Assembly: GCA_910579955.1 (NCBI GenBank)
Contig: CAJTWE010000004.1
Coordinates: 1-64,000 of the forward strand
Length of the DNA stretch: 64,000 bases
Origin: an uncultured Ruminococcus sp.
GTDB taxonomy: Bacteria > Bacillota > Clostridia > Oscillospirales > Ruminococcaceae
Direction of reading: 5' to 3'
Under the pieces are notes generated by a model, which was given only the letters and a program-made list of their open reading frames with translations, did no database searches and had not been told where the DNA came from. Position numbers and translations under genes: made by a program. Below are positions 50,000-59,242 of this stretch, one piece after another. How positions within the stretch are numbered: position 1 is the stretch's first letter; each line of letters begins with the position of its first letter.

Positions 50000-50541
50000 T
50001 GCTGATACCGGATACTTACCTCACAGTACACGAAGAACTGCTTTTGTTTTTTGGTGCGGTTCTTCTGGGCTGCGCCTTGGAGATACTCTTTGACCTTTTC
50101 CGTGCACTGCGACTTATCATTCCCCACAAAACTGCTGCTACTGCCCTTGAGGATATACTTTTTATGCTCATATGGGCAGGCGTTGTGATTTGTTTTACAA
50201 GCGTTTTTGCAAAGGGAGATCTGCGGATATTTTATATAATCGGAAATATTCTCGGATTTATTCTATGGAGGGTCACTATAGGCAATCCTCTTGTGCGGCT
50301 TTTGTCAAGGCTATTAAACACCATTTTCAAACTTATTAAATGGATATTTTCACCAATAACAAAGCTCTGCGTGCGTGCTTATAAAAAATGCACCAGTAAA
50401 TTTGTAAATAACGCCAAAAATCATAAAAGAGAGAAAAAGCCCTTGATTGCAGCACGGAAAATGTTGTATAATATATTTAATAAAAAGGGAAGAAAGGACG
50501 AGGCTGAAAATGGCTCAGAAAAAAAAGGCAAAGAGGCGTAG
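49999..50541 (+). CDS. yabQ: spore cortex protein YabQ
   Basis: A 180-residue protein with about four transmembrane helices in the first 115 residues (EELLLFFGAVLLGCALEILFD, DILFMLIWAGVVICF) and a basic cytoplasmic tail. YabQ is required for cortex synthesis. It sits between yabP and divIC exactly as in Bacillus. Confidence 0.9.
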   Translation: MLIPDTYLTVHEELLLFFGAVLLGCALEILFDLFRALRLIIPHKTAATALEDILFMLIWAGVVICFTSVFAKGDLRIFYIIGNILGFILWRVTIGNPLVRLLSRLLNTIFKLIKWIFSPITKLCVRAYKKCTSKFVNNAKNHKREKKPLIAARKMLYNIFNKKGRKDEAENGSEKKGKEA

Positions 50542-50845
50542 ATCTGCAAAAAAAGCAGTTTCACGTCCGAAATTCATATTTCGTATACTTCTGCGTACCG
50601 CTGCGGTGGCTGCTTTGCTGGGATGTACTGTTTTGATTATAAGCATTCAATCAAATATTGCTGAAAAAAACACTGAGCTTCAGGAACTCAAAGCGCAGAT
50701 AATGGAATACGAAGCCAAAAACGAGGATCTCTCACGTATTCTTGAAAGCGGAGATTCCGACCGCTATATGGAAAAATTGGCAAGAGAAGATTATGGCTAT
50801 GCTTATCCGGATGAATTCCGGTTCTATGATACATCCAGAAACTGA
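50510..50845 (+). CDS. divIC: septum formation initiator DivIC
   Basis: A 111-residue bitopic division protein: basic cytoplasmic start (AQKKKAKRRRSAKK), transmembrane helix about 26-48, and an extracytoplasmic coiled coil (NIAEKNTELQELKAQIMEYEAKNE), ending with the AREDYGYAYPDEFRF motif of the FtsB/DivIC family. The start at 50510 overlaps the yabQ end by 32 bp and has GAGG six bases upstream. Confidence 0.9.
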   Translation: MAQKKKAKRRRSAKKAVSRPKFIFRILLRTAAVAALLGCTVLIISIQSNIAEKNTELQELKAQIMEYEAKNEDLSRILESGDSDRYMEKLAREDYGYAYPDEFRFYDTSRN

Positions 50846-50900
50846 ACGTGTTCATTAAAATGAACGAATTCTAAGACTTTTGAAAGGATTATTGGAGTTT

Positions 50901-51377
50901 ATGCAGGTCGAAAACGGTAAAATTTATGATGGTACAGTAAAAAGCATCACTAAGTATGGGGCTTTTGTAGAAATCGCAGATACAGGTGATCAGCACGTTA
51001 TGGGTATGGTACATATATCTGAGATCTCTCGCAGTTATGTAAACGAAATACGGGATTTTGTTACTGAGGGACAATCCGTCAAGGTAAAGGTCATTGGTAT
51101 CGGAGAAAATGAAAAGATCAGTTTCTCCATAAAACAAGCAGAACCTGAGACATCAAGACCACAAAGGCCGGCAAGATCTGCTCAAAATCAGAAACCCGGT
51201 GCGCCAAGACATGAGCGTCATGAATCACGTCCAAATGTATGGGAGCCTAAAAAGAAGCAGCCGCAGAGTGAGATGACTTTTGATGACATGCTGAATAAAT
51301 TCAAGCAGAATAGCGAAGAGCGTATGTGTGACATCAAGCGCAATACAGAGAGAAAGAATCACTCAAGGCGCAAATAA
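50901..51377 (+). CDS. yabR: S1-domain RNA-binding protein YabR
   Basis: A 158-residue protein. An N-terminal S1 domain (about 1-72, GTVKSITKYGAFVEIADTGD, GMVHISEIS) is followed by a basic, proline-rich, disordered tail (RPQRPARSAQNQKPGAPRHE). It closes the yabP-yabQ-divIC-yabR cluster. The likely start is the ATG at 50901 (GGAG nearby); a TTG at 50880 is the alternative. The tail is longer than in Bacillus YabR. Confidence 0.88.
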   Translation: MQVENGKIYDGTVKSITKYGAFVEIADTGDQHVMGMVHISEISRSYVNEIRDFVTEGQSVKVKVIGIGENEKISFSIKQAEPETSRPQRPARSAQNQKPGAPRHERHESRPNVWEPKKKQPQSEMTFDDMLNKFKQNSEERMCDIKRNTERKNHSRRK

Positions 51378-51408
51378 ATAAGCAATAAATAAACACATAA
51401 ACAAAAGT

Positions 51409-51438
51409 GCCGTATCTTTTAAAAGATACGGCGTTTTT
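51409..51438. terminator. bidirectional terminator after yabR
   Basis: GCCGTATCTTTT (51409-51420) and AAAAGATACGGC (51421-51432) form a perfect 24-bp palindrome followed by GTTTTTT. Confidence 0.85.
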
Positions 51439-52668
51439 TCATTTTACAGCAGCCTTTGCATTTGCAAGCATGAGCTTTATTCTATTTTCCTGATTTACTC
51501 TCGTTGCACCGGGGTCATAGTCTATAGCAACTATATTTGCATTTGGGTAGGCATTTTTTATAGCTCTGGACATACCCTTTGCCACAATATGATTTGGCAA
51601 GCATCCAAATGGCTGCGCACAGATTATATTCTCTATGCCATGCTCTGCAAGAACAGCCATTTCAGCAGTTATCATCCAGCCCTCACCCATGCAAACACCC
51701 TGATTTATGTACTTATCAGCAGCCCTTCTCAGGTCATCAAAATCATGAGGCGGCGTAAACTGGCCATTTTCTTCTATGCATTTTATCATTTCACGCTGCT
51801 TGCTATGCAGGTACTTATAACCTATACGAAATGCAGCTGTTTTCATATTCCTGTACTGATAAAGCTTTCCGCTGACATCAGTATTTGCTGCACAATACAG
51901 TATAAAGTCAAGAAGCATTGGCATAACAGGCTCGCAGTCCTCAGACAAAAGGAATTCCTCAAGCTGATTATTGGCAAGCGGTGAATATTTTACATATATC
52001 TCACCAATAATGCCAACCCTTATCTTTTTGCGCTGACTTTTTGGAATCGAAGCAAAATCCTCTATCATCTCACGATAAACCGACTTTGTGTTTCTATATC
52101 CGCCATGAACAAAAAGCTGTTCAATACGCTCTGTCCATTTTTGTACTGTACGCTCAGAATCACCTGCATTCATTTCATATGGGCGGCACTGGTTATGCAA
52201 AAACATAAGCATATCTCCATAAAGCACGCCATATACAAGCTTCAAAGCAAGTGGGACGGTCAGCTTAAATCCGCTTGACTTTTCAAGTCCTGCAAAATTA
52301 AGTGAAATTACAGGAACTTGCGGAAAATTCTGCTCAACGCAGCGTCTTAGAATATGTATATAGTTCGACGCACGGCAGCCGCCTCCTGTTTGCGTAATAA
52401 GCAAAGCAGTTTTGTCGGGGTCATATTCGCCGCTTTTTAAAGCTTCCATAAATTGTCCCACAACAAGAAGCGCCGGATAACAGGTGTCGTTGTGTACATT
52501 TTTAAGTCCTTCTTCCACCACTGTACGTGAAGTGGATTCCAGAAGTTTCATATTATAGCCATACTGTCCGAATATTTTAATAAGCAGCTTAAAGTGAATA
52601 GGCAGCATATTCGGCACAAGAATAGTATGGGTTTTCCGCATATCTGCGGTAAATTCAGCATACGCCAT
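51439..52668 (-). CDS. 2-hydroxyacyl-CoA dehydratase-like protein (CoA-protein activase partner)
   Basis: A 409-residue protein related to the last part of the very large Clostridial activase/dehydratase-like proteins. Cys residues sit in NVHNDTCYPALLVVGQF, TQTGGGCRASNYIH and CAQPFGCLPNHIVAKG, which suit a [4Fe-4S] cluster. It follows the activase gene by 32 bp. Related proteins form one polypeptide of about 1400 residues in many Clostridia. The substrate is unknown: genuine hydroxyacyl-CoA dehydratases have two subunits with additional partners, not found here. Confidence 0.75.
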   Translation of the reverse strand: MAYAEFTADMRKTHTILVPNMLPIHFKLLIKIFGQYGYNMKLLESTSRTVVEEGLKNVHNDTCYPALLVVGQFMEALKSGEYDPDKTALLITQTGGGCRASNYIHILRRCVEQNFPQVPVISLNFAGLEKSSGFKLTVPLALKLVYGVLYGDMLMFLHNQCRPYEMNAGDSERTVQKWTERIEQLFVHGGYRNTKSVYREMIEDFASIPKSQRKKIRVGIIGEIYVKYSPLANNQLEEFLLSEDCEPVMPMLLDFILYCAANTDVSGKLYQYRNMKTAAFRIGYKYLHSKQREMIKCIEENGQFTPPHDFDDLRRAADKYINQGVCMGEGWMITAEMAVLAEHGIENIICAQPFGCLPNHIVAKGMSRAIKNAYPNANIVAIDYDPGATRVNQENRIKLMLANAKAAVK

Positions 52669-52700
52669 ATTACAGTGTCTCCTTTATAGCCATGAGCGGC

Positions 52701-55646
52701 TTAGGCTTCCATAGCAGCTAAAAGACTGCGCAGACGGATCTTAGCCGCACCAAGATTATTTATCTCATCAATTTTCAGCTGTGTATATAGTTTTCCCTTA
52801 CTTTCAAGAATCCTGCGGACCTCATCAGTAGTAATAGCATCAATACCACAGCCAAATGATACAAGCTGTATCATCTGCATATCCGGCTGAGTTGTAACAT
52901 ACTCAGCCGCACGATACATTCTTGAATGATACGTCCACTGATTAAGTGATTTAAGCTTAGGTGTATGGGCAAGAGAAGCCACGCTGTCCTCAGTAATAAC
53001 AGCCATTCCAAGACTTGCAATAAGCTTGTGGATACCATGATTTATTTCAGGGTCAATGTGATATGGTCTGCCGGCAAGAACAATAATCGGTCTGCCCTCT
53101 GCACGTGCTCTTTTTATGATATCCTGCGCTTCGGCAGCAATTTTTGCTCTGTGAGCTTCAAGCTCTGCAAAGCCCTTATCAAGAGCGTTTGCTATTGTCT
53201 TTTTAGAAGCATATGCGCCAAAATACTGATGCAGTACATGAACCACGTGTTTTCTTCTGTTAAGATCAAGAAACGGACACAAAAAATTCTTTACGCTTAG
53301 CTTTTCATTATTTGCCATAAGCAGTTCCGGATAATATGCCACTACAGGACAGTTAAAATGATTATCCGATTCACCCTCATCTAACGTATAGCTCATACAC
53401 GGATAGAATATAAAATCAACATTCTGTTCAAGTAGGCTTTCTATATGGCCGTGAGTAAGCTTAGCAGGATAACATACTGTATCTGATGGTATAGTGCTCT
53501 GACCTTTATAGTAGGTTTCTCTAGTGCTTGTTTCAGAAAGCTTAACATCAAAATTAAGCTCTTTAAAAAATGTTGCCCAAAGCGGCATTTGGTCGTAATA
53601 ATGAAGCGCCATTGGCAGACCTACAGTTGCTATTGGTGCAAAGTTTTGGCTTTCGCCGTAAGAATGTATCATCTCGTATTTTCTGTCATAAAGATTAGGC
53701 AGTATATTCTCTGACTTTACACCTGCACCACGTTCGCAGCGGTTACCCGAAATAAATCTTCCCCCGCCTGCAAAACGTATTATATTAAGGCTGCAATGAG
53801 CAGTGCAGCCGCCGCATTGAGCTGTCTGTGATGTATAAGAAAATTCTTTCAATGCCTTTTGACTGATAAGACTGCTCTCACCTGTGCTCTTTTCCTTAGC
53901 ATAGAGAGCCGCACCAAAAGCGCCCATAAGCCCTGATATAGCAGGACGTATAACATCACGCTTCATCTCACGTTCAAAACAGCGCAGAACTGCATCATTA
54001 AGAAATGTTCCGCCCTGTACTACAATATGCTTGCCAAGATCGTCCGGAGAATTAGCACGTATTACTTTATATACCGCATTTTTGATAATAGAGCCTGAAA
54101 GACCTGCTGAAATATCCGCAACAGTTGCACCGTCCTTCTGGGCTTGCTTTACACTGCTGTTCATAAATACAGTACATCTTGAACCAAGGTCTACAGGGTG
54201 CTCTGCAAAAAGCCCCAAATTTGCAAATTCAGCAATATCATAGCCCAAAGCCATAGCAAAGGTCTGAATAAACGAGCCGCAGCCGGAGGAACAGGCTTCA
54301 TTAAGCATAATGCTATCAATAGCACCGTTCTTTATCTTAAAGCATTTTATATCCTGTCCGCCGATATCCATAATAAAATCAACCTCTGGACAGAAAAATG
54401 ATGCCGCCTTAAAATGTGCAACTGTTTCAACAATGCCGTAGTCAATGCCGAGACCAGCTTTCAGGAGTTCTTCACCATAGCCTGTAACAGCACTTCCGGC
54501 TATTGTAAGGTTCTTGCTTTTTTCATCATAAAAATTTACAAGTGCTTCTGTTATACAATCAAGAGGTTGTCCCTTATTTGTAGTATAATACTCATACAAA
54601 AGGGTCTTATCCTCAGAAATAACGACCATCTTTGTAGTAGTAGAGCCTGCGTCAATTCCAAGATAAGCCTTGCCCTCATATGTACGAAAATCACCACGTT
54701 TTACATCATGCGAAGCATGGCGAGCTTTAAAGCAGGCGTACTCATCCTCGTATGCAAAAAGCGGAGGGTCTGAAATGACCGTGTTTTCGCTTACTGCATT
54801 CGTTATTTTATCTATGATTTGATTTATCGTATAGGATTCCTTTTGCTTCATGGCAGACAATGCGCAGCCATATGCTACAAATGTTCGTCCATCCTCAGGG
54901 AACACTGCGTTGCCGGCTTCAAGATTAAGAGTTTCAATAAAAGCTGTACGCAATCCTTCAAGGAATGACAAAGGGCCGCCTAAAAACAGAACCTTGCCCT
55001 CTATTTTTCTGCCCTGTGCAAGTCCTGATACTGTTTGATCGACTACAGCCTGAAAAATACTTGCTGCAATATCTTCTCTTCTCGCACCCTGATTTAAGAG
55101 CGGCTGAATATCAGATTTTGCAAAAACTCCGCATCTGGAGGCAATAGGATATGTTTTCTCCGCACGAAGTGCCATTTCGTCAAGCTGATCTGCGGTAACA
55201 TTCAAAAGAGTTGCCATCTGATCTATAAATGCACCCGTACCGCCTGCACAAGTGCCGTTCATTCTCTGCTCTGTACCGCCTGTCAGAAATATTATCTTAG
55301 CGTCCTCACCGCCAAGCTCTATAACGGCATCCGCATCCGAATAACGCTGATTTACCGCTACAAACGCAGCATGGACCTCCTGCACAAATGGAAGATGTGC
55401 AGAATTGGCAAGGCCCAGTCCTGCTGAACCTGTTATACATATAGGAAATGTCTCCTCAGGATACATTCCTGCGATCTGTTTAAGCTGGCTTATCACAGCT
55501 TCTTTTACTTTTGAAAAATGTCTCTGATAGTTTGAATATACTACCTGATTGTTTTTATCAAGAATAACTGTTTTTACCGTAGTAGAGCCAACATCTATGC
55601 CGAGTGCAAACTCAGCTTTATGTAAAGTTGTTCTGGAAATATTCAT
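52701..55646 (-). CDS. two-domain BadF/BcrA-type activase ATPase with DUF2229
   Basis: A 981-residue protein. Two ASKHA ATPase domains stand in tandem, starting with LGIDVGSTTVKTVIL (near residue 15) and LGIDAGSTTTKMVVI (near residue 325). Each has a cysteine that can hold the shared [4Fe-4S] cluster (NGTCAGGTGAFIDQ and EACSSGCGSFIQT). A DUF2229 region (about 640-860, SDTVCYPAKLTHGHI, PCMSYTLDEGESDNHF) follows. Activases of this type drive electrons into dehydratases at the cost of ATP. The target is probably the protein at 51439. Confidence 0.82.
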   Translation of the reverse strand: MNISRTTLHKAEFALGIDVGSTTVKTVILDKNNQVVYSNYQRHFSKVKEAVISQLKQIAGMYPEETFPICITGSAGLGLANSAHLPFVQEVHAAFVAVNQRYSDADAVIELGGEDAKIIFLTGGTEQRMNGTCAGGTGAFIDQMATLLNVTADQLDEMALRAEKTYPIASRCGVFAKSDIQPLLNQGARREDIAASIFQAVVDQTVSGLAQGRKIEGKVLFLGGPLSFLEGLRTAFIETLNLEAGNAVFPEDGRTFVAYGCALSAMKQKESYTINQIIDKITNAVSENTVISDPPLFAYEDEYACFKARHASHDVKRGDFRTYEGKAYLGIDAGSTTTKMVVISEDKTLLYEYYTTNKGQPLDCITEALVNFYDEKSKNLTIAGSAVTGYGEELLKAGLGIDYGIVETVAHFKAASFFCPEVDFIMDIGGQDIKCFKIKNGAIDSIMLNEACSSGCGSFIQTFAMALGYDIAEFANLGLFAEHPVDLGSRCTVFMNSSVKQAQKDGATVADISAGLSGSIIKNAVYKVIRANSPDDLGKHIVVQGGTFLNDAVLRCFEREMKRDVIRPAISGLMGAFGAALYAKEKSTGESSLISQKALKEFSYTSQTAQCGGCTAHCSLNIIRFAGGGRFISGNRCERGAGVKSENILPNLYDRKYEMIHSYGESQNFAPIATVGLPMALHYYDQMPLWATFFKELNFDVKLSETSTRETYYKGQSTIPSDTVCYPAKLTHGHIESLLEQNVDFIFYPCMSYTLDEGESDNHFNCPVVAYYPELLMANNEKLSVKNFLCPFLDLNRRKHVVHVLHQYFGAYASKKTIANALDKGFAELEAHRAKIAAEAQDIIKRARAEGRPIIVLAGRPYHIDPEINHGIHKLIASLGMAVITEDSVASLAHTPKLKSLNQWTYHSRMYRAAEYVTTQPDMQMIQLVSFGCGIDAITTDEVRRILESKGKLYTQLKIDEINNLGAAKIRLRSLLAAMEA

Positions 55647-55758
55647 AAAAAAAGGCTATTCCTTTCATATGCTGCTGTATTAGATTTATATAATTACATT
55701 ATACTACATTTATGAAAAAAAAGAAAGACTGTTTTTCGACTTTTTTTCAAGAAAAGTT

Positions 55759-55787
55759 TTGCCAAAAAAGTTGATATACTTTATAAT
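55759..55787 (+). promoter_or_regulatory. putative promoter of the spoVA operon
   Basis: TTGCCA (55759-55764), 17-bp spacer, TATAAT (55782-55787), followed by a 7-bp inverted repeat ATTTACG/CGTAAAT (55789-55817). A sigma-G promoter is expected for spoVA; none was clear. Confidence 0.4.
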
Positions 55788-55878
55788 ATTTACGAAACAC
55801 CACATATTTCCGTAAATAATAAGATATTTTTTGCAAAAAGTAATCACAGAAATTAAATTTTTAAAGGAGTGAACACAT

Positions 55879-56898
55879 ATGGTAAAGGCTCTGGGCAGAG
55901 GAGTATTTCAAATGGAGCATTCTGTCAGTATTGCGTCCTACGCTGCTGTAGCAGGCAAAAAAGAGGGAGACGGACCTATGGGCAAATGCTTTGACCGTGT
56001 GGAAGAGGACAGCCATTTCGGTCAGAAAACATGGGAACAGGCAGAAAGCCGTATGCAGCAGGAAACCATTTATCATGCTCTGGAAAAAGCTTCTGTAAAA
56101 CCGGATGATATAGATGTTATACTCGCAGGTGACCTTATAAATCAATGTACATCAAGTACGTACAGTCTGCGTCCGTTTGGTGTGCCATTTTTGGGTCTTT
56201 TCGGCGCTTGTTCAACAATGGCTGAGGGTATTATAACAGGCTCATTGATACTAAGCTCCGGCGCTGGAAAACGCTGCGTTGCCGCTACGTCCTCGCACTT
56301 CTCCACAGCTGAAAGACAATTTCGTTTTCCGCTTTCCTATGGCGGTCAGAGACCACCTACAGCTCAGTGGACATGTACTGCCTCGGGAGCAGTTGTACTA
56401 GATACAGAAACAAAAAATGCACCTAAGATAACCGGTGCGTGCATTGGAAAAATAACTGATCTAGGCGTTACAGATGCAAATAATATGGGAGCTGCTATGG
56501 CACCGGCGGCAGCTGATACCCTTACAAGATGGTTTAAAGCTACAGGAACATCGCCTGAAAACTACGATGCAATTGTAACCGGTGATCTTGGTAAAATAGG
56601 CGGCAAACTTCTTTTAGAACTTATTATGAAACAGGGATATGAAATAAATCCATGCTATCACGACTGCGGCGCTATGATGTTTGATGCAGATACTCAGGAT
56701 ACTCATGCCGGAGGTTCGGGCTGCGGCTGCGGCGGAAGTCTTTTGTGCGGTCATTTTCTTCCGCTTGTAAAAAGCGGCAAGATAAAACGTATGCTTTTTA
56801 TGGCGACCGGTGCTCTTATGTCGCCTATGCTGGTTCAGCAGGGTGAAAGCATTCCATCCATTGCTCATATTGTAGAAATAGTATCCGGAAAGGAGTGA
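55879..56898 (+). CDS. spoVAD: stage V sporulation protein AD
   Basis: A 339-residue thiolase-fold protein of the SpoVA channel that moves dipicolinic acid into the spore core. SpoVAD binds dipicolinate. Landmarks are FGACSTMAEG (Cys region), TAERQFRFPLSYGGQRPPTAQWT and HDCGAMMFD. It leads the operon spoVAD-spoVAE-spoVAC with a good ribosome binding site. Confidence 0.95.
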   Translation: MVKALGRGVFQMEHSVSIASYAAVAGKKEGDGPMGKCFDRVEEDSHFGQKTWEQAESRMQQETIYHALEKASVKPDDIDVILAGDLINQCTSSTYSLRPFGVPFLGLFGACSTMAEGIITGSLILSSGAGKRCVAATSSHFSTAERQFRFPLSYGGQRPPTAQWTCTASGAVVLDTETKNAPKITGACIGKITDLGVTDANNMGAAMAPAAADTLTRWFKATGTSPENYDAIVTGDLGKIGGKLLLELIMKQGYEINPCYHDCGAMMFDADTQDTHAGGSGCGCGGSLLCGHFLPLVKSGKIKRMLFMATGALMSPMLVQQGESIPSIAHIVEIVSGKE

Positions 56899-56905
56899 AC
56901 AGCTT

Positions 56906-57262
56906 ATGCTTGAATATTTATGGGCGTTTATAATAGGCGGTGCAATTTGCGCCGTAGGACAGATACTCATTGATTTTACTAAACTTACACCTGCACGTAT
57001 ACTAACAGGCTTTGTAGTGGCAGGCGTGCTTTTATCTGCACTGGGGCTATATAAGCCTCTTATAGAATTTGCAGGCGGCGGTGCGACTGTACCTCTTACA
57101 GGTTTTGGCCACCTGCTTGCTGAGGGAATAAGAAAGGCAGTAGACGAAAAGGGCTGGCTTGGAATTCTCTCCGGCGGACTTACAGCTTCATCCGCAGGTA
57201 TTACAGCAGCAATGCTTTTTGGTCTGGCTGCGGCAGCTATATTTAAACCAAAGGATAAATAA
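56906..57262 (+). CDS. spoVAE: stage V sporulation protein AE
   Basis: A 118-residue membrane protein of the SpoVAC/AEb family with four hydrophobic segments. LWAFIIGGAICAVGQILIDF and VPLTGFGHLLAEG are typical. It forms the dipicolinate channel with SpoVAC. It begins 7 bp after spoVAD. Confidence 0.88.
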   Translation: MLEYLWAFIIGGAICAVGQILIDFTKLTPARILTGFVVAGVLLSALGLYKPLIEFAGGGATVPLTGFGHLLAEGIRKAVDEKGWLGILSGGLTASSAGITAAMLFGLAAAAIFKPKDK

Positions 57263-57300
57263 AAAAATATATAGATATATACAGATAAAGGAGAACTGAT

Positions 57301-57750
57301 ATGGAGATCACACCGGAACTTTACAAGGATATGACTGACGGATCTGCTCCGAAATCAAAAAGCTATATAAATATACCTCTTGCGTTCCTTATCGGCGGAG
57401 GAATTTGTCTTATAGGCGAAATACTCTTAAACTTATTTGAATACTTCGGTTTGGAACAAGAAGAAGCTGGCTCATGGACATCAGTTATACTTGTATTTAC
57501 AAGCGCACTGCTTACAGGTCTTGGGTGGTATGAGAAAATAGCAAGGCACGCAGGTGCGGGTACTCTTGTCCCGATAACAGGTTTTGCAAACGGAGTTACA
57601 GCCCCTGCCATTGAAGCACGGACAGAGGGCTGGATACTTGGCGTGGGCGCTAAAATATTCACCATTGCAGGCCCTGTTATACTATATGGTACGGCAGCAT
57701 CTGTTGTTTATGGGATATTCCTACAGATATTCAAATTTTTTATGAAATAG
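57301..57750 (+). CDS. spoVAC: stage V sporulation protein AC
   Basis: A 149-residue mechanosensitive-type membrane protein. Its length and motifs (FLIGGGICLIGEILLNLF, LGWYEKIARHAGAGTLVPI, ITGFANGVTAPAIE) match Bacillus SpoVAC. It is last in the operon, whereas Bacillus has AC first (AC-AD-AE). Confidence 0.92.
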   Translation: MEITPELYKDMTDGSAPKSKSYINIPLAFLIGGGICLIGEILLNLFEYFGLEQEEAGSWTSVILVFTSALLTGLGWYEKIARHAGAGTLVPITGFANGVTAPAIEARTEGWILGVGAKIFTIAGPVILYGTAASVVYGIFLQIFKFFMK

Positions 57751-57770
57751 AAATAGTAAAAATTATTTTC

Positions 57771-57809
57771 AGCTGTTGCAAAAGTTTAAGATTGCAGCAG
57801 CTTTTTTAT
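57771..57809 (+). terminator. terminator of the spoVA operon
   Basis: AGCTGTTGCA (57771-57780) pairs with TGCAGCAGCT (57793-57802), one G-T wobble, then TTTTT. Confidence 0.8.
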
Positions 57810-57961
57810 TTATTGCTTGTGCATAGTGCATATTTAAGCGCTTAATTTATAGTGTAAAGTGCTGAAAAAAATAAAAAGCATCTGCTTTTTTGCAACATTT
57901 TACAGAGTTCAATTGTATATAGAGTAAAAGAGCTTTTAAAGCTTAAAAAGGAGGATTTATT

Positions 57962-59074
57962 ATGAAAAAAGGTTTATTTAAGAAAACAATGGCAATAGTG
58001 CTGTCATATGTCATAGGTACAGTTACTATAGCTGCAACGACATCTTTGCAATCTAACGCATCTAACGTGACTGAGCATCAGTCAAATGTTGTAGAAACGT
58101 TTGACGAGTATTCACATGCAAATGTCGAGTCACAAACCACTACCGTTACAACATTACATACGAAGCAGCCTATTGAAACGACATCAACTAACGTTACAAC
58201 CATCGACATTGCCCCTCCATATGGATACACAACTACAACAACTCCAGGTTCAGCACTAAGGTGCAGTACAAACGAAGTTGATCTTAAAGCAGGCGAACGT
58301 GAAGGGGTTGGTCTTTATTTTGGCAACGGTCAACCATTTGGCGGAGCTCTTGCCGAATTCGATGTAGACGATCCCAGTATTGCCCTTGTACAAACATCAG
58401 ATGTTCCATATGAATTCTATGTCATCGGTATTTCTGAAGGCAGAACTGGCATGACTATTATAGATCCGATAAATAAATATAGAACCAGACTGTACGTAAA
58501 TGTAACAGGAGAAACTCCAGAAGATTTTGGGTCTGGTATGCGTATTACAGTTGACTCTATGCCTTCTAAGCTTGAATACAATGTGGGTATAAATGAAGAG
58601 CTTGACTTTACAGGCGGCGTGTTCTCGATAGAATATGAAAATGCGGACAATGACACGATTACAGCAGTAGATAAGCTCTCTATGACCGACCCAAAAAGCG
58701 ATGCATATATAAACACTTCTGCTTTTAACTCCTTACTACCAGGAACATACCCAATTTTCATATCTTTCAATCATAAGATCTATAACTGCTGGGATGTTTA
58801 TGTATTCTATGTTACAGTAAGCAATAAACCTGCTCCTGTTAAAGGCGATATTAACGGTAATGGAACGATAGATATCGACGATGCAACGACGGTTCTTAGC
58901 ATATATGCTAATGCATGCGCAGGAATTGACGTGCAGAATGAAGTCGATTCCATTGCGGACACAGATGTAAATGGCGATGGAATCACAGATATAGCAGACG
59001 CCACATGCATACTTACTTACTATGCTCATAATATGGCAGGTATTACATGTACATGGGAAGATGTTATTAACTAA
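57962..59074 (+). CDS. secreted dockerin protein with Ig-like (Big_2-type) domain
   Basis: A 370-residue protein. Signal peptide about 1-30, Thr-rich linker (about 55-95), Big_2-like beta domain (about 100-175, STNEVDLKAGEREGVGLYFG, GRTGMTIID), a second beta domain (about 180-290) and a C-terminal type I dockerin (about 295-370, GDINGNGTIDIDDATTVL and TDVNGDGITDIADATCIL). It is monocistronic. No enzyme motif is visible, so it may be a structural or binding cellulosome part. Confidence 0.82.
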   Translation: MKKGLFKKTMAIVLSYVIGTVTIAATTSLQSNASNVTEHQSNVVETFDEYSHANVESQTTTVTTLHTKQPIETTSTNVTTIDIAPPYGYTTTTTPGSALRCSTNEVDLKAGEREGVGLYFGNGQPFGGALAEFDVDDPSIALVQTSDVPYEFYVIGISEGRTGMTIIDPINKYRTRLYVNVTGETPEDFGSGMRITVDSMPSKLEYNVGINEELDFTGGVFSIEYENADNDTITAVDKLSMTDPKSDAYINTSAFNSLLPGTYPIFISFNHKIYNCWDVYVFYVTVSNKPAPVKGDINGNGTIDIDDATTVLSIYANACAGIDVQNEVDSIADTDVNGDGITDIADATCILTYYAHNMAGITCTWEDVIN

Positions 59075-59108
59075 AACATTGCTTTATACTCTCCTTTTAT
59101 TATTTACA

Positions 59109-59140
59109 AAGGCTGCTGCATCAAATGCAGCGGCTTTTGT
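59109..59140 (+). terminator. terminator after the Ig-like dockerin gene
   Basis: AAGGCTGCTGCA / TGCAGCGGCTTTT hairpin, T-rich tail. Confidence 0.65.
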
Positions 59141-59170
59141 AATTTTAAAATAGTTTTTATATTTATACAC

Positions 59171-59202
59171 AAAAAGGCTGCCGCAATTCGCTTGCGACAG
59201 CC
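59171..59202 (-). terminator. terminator after cellobiose phosphorylase
   Basis: GGCTGCCGCA (59176-59185) and TGCGACAGCC (59193-59202) pair with one mismatch, and five T follow on the minus strand. Confidence 0.75.
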
Positions 59203-59242
59203 CATTTTTATTTATTAACTTTAAAGAAAGCTTTTAAGAGCC

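Noticed and set aside
55735..55741. TTCGACT near spoVAD as a 0A box
   Set aside because: It is a single 6/7 match without phased partners, in an AT-rich region where chance matches are likely.
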